A stretch of DNA of 64,000 nt, taken from assembly GCF_050436995.1 (NCBI RefSeq), contig NC_134769.1, positions 2,294,001-2,358,000 of the forward strand. Direction: 5' to 3'. This document shows positions 61,401 through 64,000 of this stretch, in pieces (the stretch's first letter is position 1; each line of letters starts with the position of its first letter). Origin of the DNA: Anticarsia gemmatalis (Eukaryota > Arthropoda > Insecta > Lepidoptera > Erebidae). The position numbers were made by a program, and so were the translations under genes. The notes beneath the pieces are model-generated. The model worked only from the letters and a program-made list of their open reading frames with translations. It was not told the origin of the DNA and searched no databases.

Positions 61401-61410
61401 GCATGAATAT
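27387..61410 (-). CDS. dati: C2H2 zinc-finger transcription factor, dati / ZNF384-like; C-terminal 608 codons in five exons (5' partial)
   Basis: Coding exons join as complement(27387-28408, 28576-28797, 29827-29992, 30646-30830, 61179-61410); all junctions are GT-AG and keep one frame over 608 residues plus a TGA stop. Numbering the visible protein from 1, C2H2 fingers have their cysteines at 28/31, 56/59, 84/89, 120/123, 164/167, 223/226 and 257/260. Fingers 1-3 are joined by TGEKPYKC / TGERPYKC linkers and finger 3 has the CX4C spacing. After residue 285 the chain is Ala/Ser/Pro-rich and ends in a Gln-Ala tract at about 517-600. Known of the family: rotund/squeeze/ZNF384-type proteins are nuclear sequence-specific regulators, and ZNF384 also has a C-terminal Gln-Ala repeat. 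The finger sequences match what I remember of Drosophila datilografo (CG2052), a nervous-system regulator of courtship and female receptivity; orthology is inferred. The upstream exons with the start codon lie past base 64000. Confidence 0.85.
27414..27665 (-). repeat. in-frame trinucleotide-based repeat encoding the Gln-Ala tract
   Basis: CAG/CAA and GCN codons alternate as QQA-type units over about 84 codons, with scattered variants (V, H, M) that interrupt perfect repeats. At DNA level the unit on the plus strand is a degenerate gcctgctgg-like 9- to 12-mer. Mixed codon use shows the tract is not a pure recent microsatellite. This periodicity keeps most other frames open and creates Leu-rich, Arg/Pro-rich and Cys/Trp/Ala-rich shadow frames. 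Confidence 0.9.
28409..28575 (-). other. intron (167 bp) inside finger 7
   Basis: The donor is GTTAGT and the acceptor is TTACAG. The intron interrupts the Gly269 codon, between the cysteine pair and the histidines of finger 7. It is AT-rich without other features. Confidence 0.85.
28576..28797 (-). CDS. dati: dati-like coding exon with finger 6 and most of finger 7
   Basis: The acceptor is GGTGACTAG, and the exon starts with GC, completing Ser195. It reads a Pro-rich spacer (PPATSPYPAQAKPVDPYIAK), a basic stretch KRRTANHP, then finger 6 with C223, C226, H239 and H243, and the cysteines of finger 7 (C257, C260). The donor is GTTAGT at 28575-28570, leaving one base of Gly269. The open reading frame is not evident from methionine-initiated ORFs because the exon holds no upstream start; it is supported by the two fingers and by exact phase agreement with both neighbours. 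Confidence 0.85.
28798..29826 (-). other. intron (1029 bp) between fingers 5 and 6
   Basis: The donor is GTAAGT and the acceptor is GACTAG. The content is AT-rich with no repeat family that I recognise. Confidence 0.8.
29827..29992 (-). CDS. dati: dati-like coding exon completing finger 4 and carrying finger 5
   Basis: This exon encodes residues 140-194 plus the first base of Ser195. I start it at 29992 because GGTGGAACAG is the first AG after a branch-like CTAAT about 50 bases upstream. Two further in-frame acceptors (exon starts at 29983 and 29962) follow and are discussed as a finding. The donor is GTAAGT at 29826-29821. Finger 5 is CPICHKVVFGGEALVEHMKN with C164, C167, H180 and H185. A short spacer (KDPNASGVA) follows. 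Reading past the donor gives the sequence KFPEDHR, which I regard as intron. Confidence 0.82.
29993..30645 (-). other. intron (653 bp) inside finger 4
   Basis: The donor is GTTGGT. The last AG before the chosen exon start is preceded by roughly 45 bases without AG downstream of a CTAAT branch-like motif. The last 40 bases are unusually GC-rich for an intron. No repeats seen. Confidence 0.75.
30646..30830 (-). CDS. dati: dati-like coding exon with zinc finger 3 and most of finger 4
   Basis: The acceptor TTTGTCAACAG precedes the exon and the donor GTTGGT follows it. The first two bases complete Gly78 left open by the upstream exon, restoring the TGERPYKC linker across the 30-kb intron. Finger 3 has C84 and C89 (CX4C, a ZNF384/rotund-type spacing) with H102 and H106. 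A 13-residue spacer containing VERAKNRPF leads to finger 4, whose C120, C123 and H136 are here. The exon ends in phase 0 after the lysine of HTAK, so the second histidine of finger 4 comes from the next exon. Confidence 0.9.
31711..31766 (+). repeat. left arm of a distant inverted repeat
   Basis: tgtagaattatttcctagat and gcgactagatatgtatgtgt recur inverted at 33832-33897, apart from small changes and a 10-bp indel. Confidence 0.75.
33832..33897 (-). repeat. right arm of a distant inverted repeat
   Basis: tctagtcgcatctaggaaat and aattctaca pair with the arm at 31711-31766. The 2.07 kb between the arms has no recognised coding sequence. Confidence 0.75.
34828..35557. mobile_element. non-autonomous hAT-type element (730 bp) with 8-bp target duplication
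   Basis: The terminal inverted repeats are cagtgttgccaact at both ends. The 8-bp duplication TCCCTTTT lies at 34820-34827 and 35558-35565. Eight-base duplications and CAGTG-type ends are hallmarks of hAT elements. The 16-bp palindrome tacgtagatctacgta occurs near each end (34853-34868 and 35459-35474) with additional tctacgta copies, as expected of subterminal transposase-binding sites. No transposase ORF. Confidence 0.85.
35558..35943. other. intron stretch with a LINE-tail scrap
   Basis: After the hAT duplication, only a diverged cttctggtctccgcctaccc piece (about 35845-35895) of the family seen at 56565 is recognised. Confidence 0.4.
35944..36076. mobile_element. MITE, second copy of the 11679-11807 family
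   Basis: The left end tgaggtacattgagcggtag with tttatgta and the right end tacataaactgccgctaaat with gtacctcaaaaaccgggg are mutually inverted and match the first copy. Confidence 0.75.
36077..37064. other. intron stretch with a CpG-rich islet
   Basis: At 36240-36360 the DNA is CpG-rich (cgacggccggagcgcgtgcg), with a minus-strand TATAAAA at 36332-36326. Function unknown; see findings. The rest is AT-rich. Confidence 0.4.
37065..37305 (+). mobile_element. LINE C-terminal tail followed by SINE type 1 body
   Basis: 37065-37175 matches the family at 56565-56685 (agcaagggaagtttatggtg, tttctagtctctgcctatcc, aaggcgtgatttaatg). 37190-37305 has gccccgtattacatgggact and aacctacgggtataacaggc, the SINE type 1 body. 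Confidence 0.6.
37306..39671. other. intron stretch with a C-rich block and a partial MITE end
   Basis: A taacggctagtttcacagg end at about 37569 resembles the MITE at 11828 but no partner end was found. A C-rich block lies at 38695-38825. Otherwise AT-rich. Confidence 0.35.
39672..39790 (+). mobile_element. non-LTR retrotransposon C-terminal tail
   Basis: atgtatggatgtgaatgagg followed by cgagggaagtttgtaaggat; translated it reads MDVNEAREVCKDCAKSRSLV with a premature stop shortly after. Confidence 0.6.
39791..40904. other. intron stretch, AT-rich
   Basis: Nothing recognised. Confidence 0.4.
40905..40990 (-). mobile_element. SINE type 1 body fragment, inverted
   Basis: atcacgccttttatacccga, then tgtatgaaatacacacacgt and ttcaccattgacaat, the body read in reverse. 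Confidence 0.6.
42040..42470 (-). mobile_element. SINE type 1 body copies and repeat A, inverted
   Basis: 42046-42110 and 42170-42275 together make one body copy (tcacgccagtcatacccaaa; gttagtcccatgtaattggg; accgggtacgttataaaact), split by about 60 bases of other sequence. 42305-42365 is a second fragment (tgtaagcagaggtgtatgaa). 42388-42470 is repeat A reversed (ccagcgtggtggactcaagg). Confidence 0.55.
42865..43095 (-). mobile_element. SINE scraps
   Basis: 42865-42950 resembles the tail seen near 33740 (ttttgacactaggatgccca). 43040-43095 resembles an inverted type 1 head (tacccgattcaggaatcaag). Confidence 0.4.
43096..49399. other. intron stretch, largely unique AT-rich DNA
   Basis: No exon supported. 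A weak RTE-like scrap is at 43705-43765 (atttcatcaaaatccgtcca). GC-rich islets occur at 45065-45135, 46150-46225 and 49105-49180. An AGATGGCGCC motif (minus strand) is at 48017-48026. An ORF of 116 codons at 45609-45959 has no recognisable domain and was not accepted. Confidence 0.35.
49400..49490 (-). mobile_element. SINE type 1 body fragment, inverted
   Basis: tatcacgccagttatagccg, then aaggtgtatgcagaagtgta and a diverged cacgttttgccggtg. Confidence 0.55.
49491..51089. other. intron stretch, AT-rich
   Basis: Nothing recognised; short ORFs have no domain. Confidence 0.4.
51090..51276 (+). mobile_element. RTE-like LINE 3' fragment, family 2
   Basis: cttaaacgactggaccgatt and ttgatgaaatttgttgtgtg lead to caacgtttgccgggtcagct and agta, a different RTE-type 3' end from family 1. 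Confidence 0.7.
51277..55254. other. intron stretch, mostly unique AT-rich DNA
   Basis: A LINE-tail scrap (aaggcgtcattttatgtatg) is at about 51365-51390. A C-rich block is at 54985-55050. No exon supported. Confidence 0.35.
55255..55370 (+). mobile_element. non-LTR retrotransposon C-terminal tail, degraded
   Basis: ctgtatgacaagatatacta then tgaatgaagcaaaagaagtt and tgcctacacctatgggaaaa, collinear with 56565-56685. Confidence 0.55.
55371..56564. other. intron stretch with a tRNA-like scrap
   Basis: At 55893-55985 an A-box-like ggttcagtggttgtaaac and B-box-like gatcccggttcg suggest a SINE head. No gene. Confidence 0.35.
56565..56685 (+). mobile_element. non-LTR retrotransposon C-terminal tail with an open 29-codon frame
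   Basis: The frame 56573-56662 reads MDVNEAREVYKNRTKRRSLV and ends GDKA-stop, followed by tgtgtatgtatgtat. Five other fragments in the window align to it, and their combined reading (NEAR-VCKDRAKWRSLVSAYP) looks like the extreme C-terminus of a LINE reverse-transcriptase polyprotein. All copies are 5' truncated. Confidence 0.55.
56686..57114. other. intron stretch, AT-rich
   Basis: Nothing recognised. Confidence 0.4.
57115..57303 (+). mobile_element. tRNA-derived SINE type 2
   Basis: The A-box-like cgtggcttagtagttacggt, B-box-like gtattcgattcccacat, ctattccggtctgg and tttgtatgtttgtaaaagtc match, in order, the inverted copy at 14625-14796. Confidence 0.65.
57660..57720 (+). mobile_element. 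5S-like SINE middle fragment
   Basis: gtttccgtgctttggagggc and acgttaaaaattggtaacc match the body following the 5S-like head. Confidence 0.4.
57721..60051. other. intron stretch with a CCAAT-rich islet and a LINE-tail scrap
   Basis: 57945-58000 (ttccctagtctctgtcgacc) is a LINE-tail scrap. 58900-59115 is a GC-richer islet with four CCAAT/ATTGG boxes (see findings). Otherwise AT-rich. Confidence 0.4.
60052..60138 (-). mobile_element. SINE type 2 tail, inverted
   Basis: cttgtgtcgcggggactttt acaaacatacaaac and agacccgaaacaac reproduce 14619-14690. Confidence 0.6.
60290..60400 (+). repeat. short interspersed repeat A
   Basis: ttactgtcccactgctgggc and atgggtccccgg, then gagttcaccttgctgacata, in family order. 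Confidence 0.6.
60401..61172. other. intron stretch next to the finger 1-2 exon
   Basis: AT-rich with a short direct duplication of aattagtattat at about 60527-60550. Nothing else seen. Confidence 0.4.
61179..61410 (-). CDS. dati: dati-like coding exon with zinc fingers 1 and 2
   Basis: This exon encodes residues 1-77 of the visible protein plus the first base of Gly78. It is preceded on the minus strand by a pyrimidine-rich acceptor ending CTTTCTTACAG and followed by the donor GTTAGT at 61178-61173. Finger 1 uses C28, C31, H44 and H48; finger 2 uses C56, C59, H72 and H76. The linker between them is the classic TGEKPYKC. The stretch before finger 1 (IFMHKNAMQMHARELQ) is in frame from the acceptor. 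A methionine sits there, but the open acceptor and the family's long N-terminal half argue that it is internal, so more 5' exons are expected outside the window. Confidence 0.9.
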
Positions 61411-64000
61411 CTGTAAGAAAGAATTGTGTTTTATTTTCTGATCGAGTTTGTAGAGTTTAGGGATTGAAGATTTCGTTCTAGCCGTCTATGACGTTTAGAG
61501 ATAACTAGCTGATTTTAAAGTTTCCTAAAGATCTAGCTGTGTTTTACAGTTGTACTCGTGTTAATGAAAATCAGTTATATTGTAACGTGGTGCTTTATAG
61601 GCTCTAGTTTTCTTTGCTCGTAATCACGCCTAACTACTGAACGGATTTTGAGGGAGTTAGGCAGTGTTGTTAACATAAGGGCTGGATTAATACAACTATA
61701 GTCAACGCGTACGAAATGACTTATAGTGATTCATAAAATATGATGATAATAGCGCGTTAATTAAGAAATTCTATTGTATCTAAGTTTTATTGTATTATTA
61801 AGGCTTGTTATTTAAAATTCATTGATTATTTAAATATTCCTATTTTTCCCTTTATATTTTTGTTAAAGTCTTATCAATATATTTTGGTATGATGTACTTC
61901 CCCATATAAATTCTATGTCAATAACAGGAATATGACATTTTTATTATTAATGAACATTTTTTTCTAATAAGTCTACTAATTGTTTTCCTTAATTAAATTC
62001 ATAGTTAAATCAATGTTTGCTCTACGGAAACTAGTTTTTTACTATAATTGGATGGAATTTTGAGGAAAAATAGGTGTATTGTACGAAATTAGGATTTACA
62101 TAGAATTAGAATTTCAATTTTGTTTAGATTTGATTATAGCTTTAAAGTAATTGATGACTTGTTAAACTGAAATCTATACTAATATTATAAAGCTGAAGAG
62201 TTTGTTTGTTTGATTGTTTGTTTGTTTGTTTGTTTGAACGCGCTAATCTCGGGAACTACTGGTCCAATTTGAAAAATTCTTTCAATGTTAGATAGCCTAT
62301 TTATCGAGGAAGGCTATAGGCTATATAACATCACGCTACGGTCATTAGGAGCGGAGTAGCAACGAAAAATGTTACAAAAACGGGGAAAATTTTGACTCAT
62401 TCTCTTAGGTGACGCAAGCGAAGTTGCGCGGGTCAGCTAGTGTATTATAAATTTACAAGTGACGTTCTTCAGCCTCTGCTTAACCACATTGCGACAATTC
62501 ATAATGTTATGAATTTATAATAAAAAGTCAATTTAATCTTTATTTTATTGAATAGAATCATAACCTTTTAGTGTCACGATTGACGATAATAAATGCTACC
62601 TTAATTAAAAAATCGATCTATTATTTTGAGAATCAATAAAATATTCTTAAGAACATTAATGTTAAATATAAGTAAGTGATACAAATCTTTACATTTGTAA
62701 TAAAAATCCCAAACGAAACATTATTACTCCTAACATTACCCAATAACAAAACGATTCAACGCAACGACCGTACGGAAACACCATGTATATACCACCAGTA
62801 CATTACTTGTACACAGGGTGTTCGGTTACATGCAAGGCGTCCTATAATTTTGCTTTAGTAAAGAAATTGCTTTACCGCGGGTCAGATAAGGTGAAATTAT
62901 AGAGACTTAATATTATTTATTACAGGAGTTATGTGGATATGTGGTGTGTAATATTTTTAACGTTGAATTTCAAATGTTAGGGGTTTTAGACTGAAATGTA
63001 GACTGAAAAAAATATTAATTTTTGGTATAGTTACGGAAAGAAGACTAAGAAAATATTTCGCATTTTTCTTTTTATTGGGATAAATATAATAAAGGCTTTT
63101 GATAGTTTAGTATTTAAAATGTAGGCATTTTTTTATTTAGACTGTGTAAGTACTTGAAATCTATTTCGGCTGCACATATCATGTCTTCAAAATAAATATT
63201 CAACGAATTAAACAAAACTTATTTAAGTACGAGAATTTGTTTATACCTATTAATTAGGATTCGAATAATCTCGAACGTTCTCCCTAAAGGCCCATATTAG
63301 ATGGGCATTTAACAAATTTTGTTCTTCGGTAAACTTGAGTGTAAATAACTATCACATTTCTCTATAGCAAAATGTTTAAATTGTATACGGATTTCAAACA
63401 ATCACCCGACCCGAAAATTTTATCAACTGTTTCAACCTAAAAAAACTGCACTTGACATTACTCAAGAATGTAACCTTAAAAAAAAACGACAAATTTCAAC
63501 CCATCATTCGAATTTCACCTTCAAAAACTCAATAAACAACAAATATATGTCAGTTTCATATTTCATACAAACTTCCATGTAAAAATGTATGTCATTCTCG
63601 TATTTCATACAAAAGTTCTGTGTAAGTTTTATCAATATCGTTGTCAAGTTTGAATAGTTTAATCTCGGTTTAATCTTGGTTTGTGTATAGTTTATACGTT
63701 TACCTGTGTATTTATTGAAAACCCTTCGTTTGTACGATTGCAAAGAAACGACTTTGGACACGCAAAGGTACACTGCCGACCATGAAACTGATACGAGAAT
63801 ATTGTAATAAAATCTATGTTACGCGACCTGTATTGTTGTTTTGAAAAATGTGGCGTATATTTTCTGTTTGTATTGTAAGACTTTATGGTTGTTTGCGGTT
63901 TAAAAAATTACGAAAAAGTATTGGCACAAATATTTTTTTTTGCAAAAATCAACAAACACTTAAAAAGTACATAAAAAGTTTGTAATAAAAAAAGAGTATT
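61411..64000 (-). other. 3' part of the next upstream intron (continues beyond window)
   Basis: AT-rich DNA upstream of the finger 1-2 exon, with one RTE-like LINE copy at 62172-62441 and a weak LINE-like fragment near 61615-61670. No coding exon or promoter could be recognised up to the window edge. Confidence 0.6.
62172..62441 (+). mobile_element. RTE-like LINE 3' fragment, family 1
   Basis: tctatactaatattataaag, a (tttg) run at 62202-62235, cgctaatctcgggaactact, ggctatataacatcacgcta and gcgcgggtcagctagt. Near-identical to 11150-11414, so probably one of the younger insertions in the window. Confidence 0.8.

Noticed and set aside
1..64000. CRISPR arrays, operons, phage or plasmid features
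   Set aside because: No regularly spaced direct repeats or prokaryotic gene organisation; introns and repeat families are those of an insect nuclear genome.

Overview
This window looks like nuclear DNA of a moth or butterfly (Lepidoptera). It is AT-rich, has spliceosomal introns, and carries several short interspersed families that I recognise as typical of lepidopteran genomes: tRNA-derived SINEs with a 'cccctattacatggga' body, a SINE with a 5S-rRNA-like head, RTE-like LINE tails ending in 'gcgggtcagctagt', and mariner, hAT and other MITEs. The species cannot be named from the sequence.

One protein-coding gene is supported, on the minus strand. Five exons (61410-61179, 30830-30646, 29992-29827, 28797-28576, 28408-27387) join in frame through canonical GT-AG junctions. 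They encode the C-terminal 608 residues of a C2H2 zinc-finger transcription factor with seven fingers, then a low-complexity region ending in a long Gln-Ala tract and a stop codon. The fingers and the Gln-Ala tail fit the rotund/squeeze/ZNF384-ZNF362 superfamily. From memory the closest insect relative is Drosophila datilografo (dati, CG2052). The 5' end lies beyond base 64000.

Layout by region. 1-19 kb: gene-free DNA dense with old, often nested SINE, LINE and MITE copies. 19-22 kb: mostly unique DNA with a perfect 55-bp hairpin and a cluster of AGRTGGCR motifs. 22.4-27.4 kb: AT-rich DNA in which I see no transposon copies, probably holding a long 3' UTR; Pumilio-type TGTANATA motifs are enriched on the gene's strand. 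27.4-30.8 kb: four coding exons. 30.8-61.2 kb: one 30-kb intron that splits the linker between fingers 2 and 3; it holds a 730-bp hAT-type element with an 8-bp target duplication, a MITE, LINE and SINE fragments, and long unique stretches with GC-rich islets that could be regulatory. 61.2-61.4 kb: the exon with fingers 1 and 2. 61.4-64 kb: more intron with one RTE-like copy.

I found no rRNA gene, intact tRNA gene, CRISPR array, operon or complete autonomous transposon. The most noteworthy signals are the two perfect hairpins with 4-nt loops, three in-frame tandem splice acceptors that would change the geometry of finger 4, the strand-biased Pumilio motifs, the SINE with a 5S-like head, and the intact hAT-type MITE.
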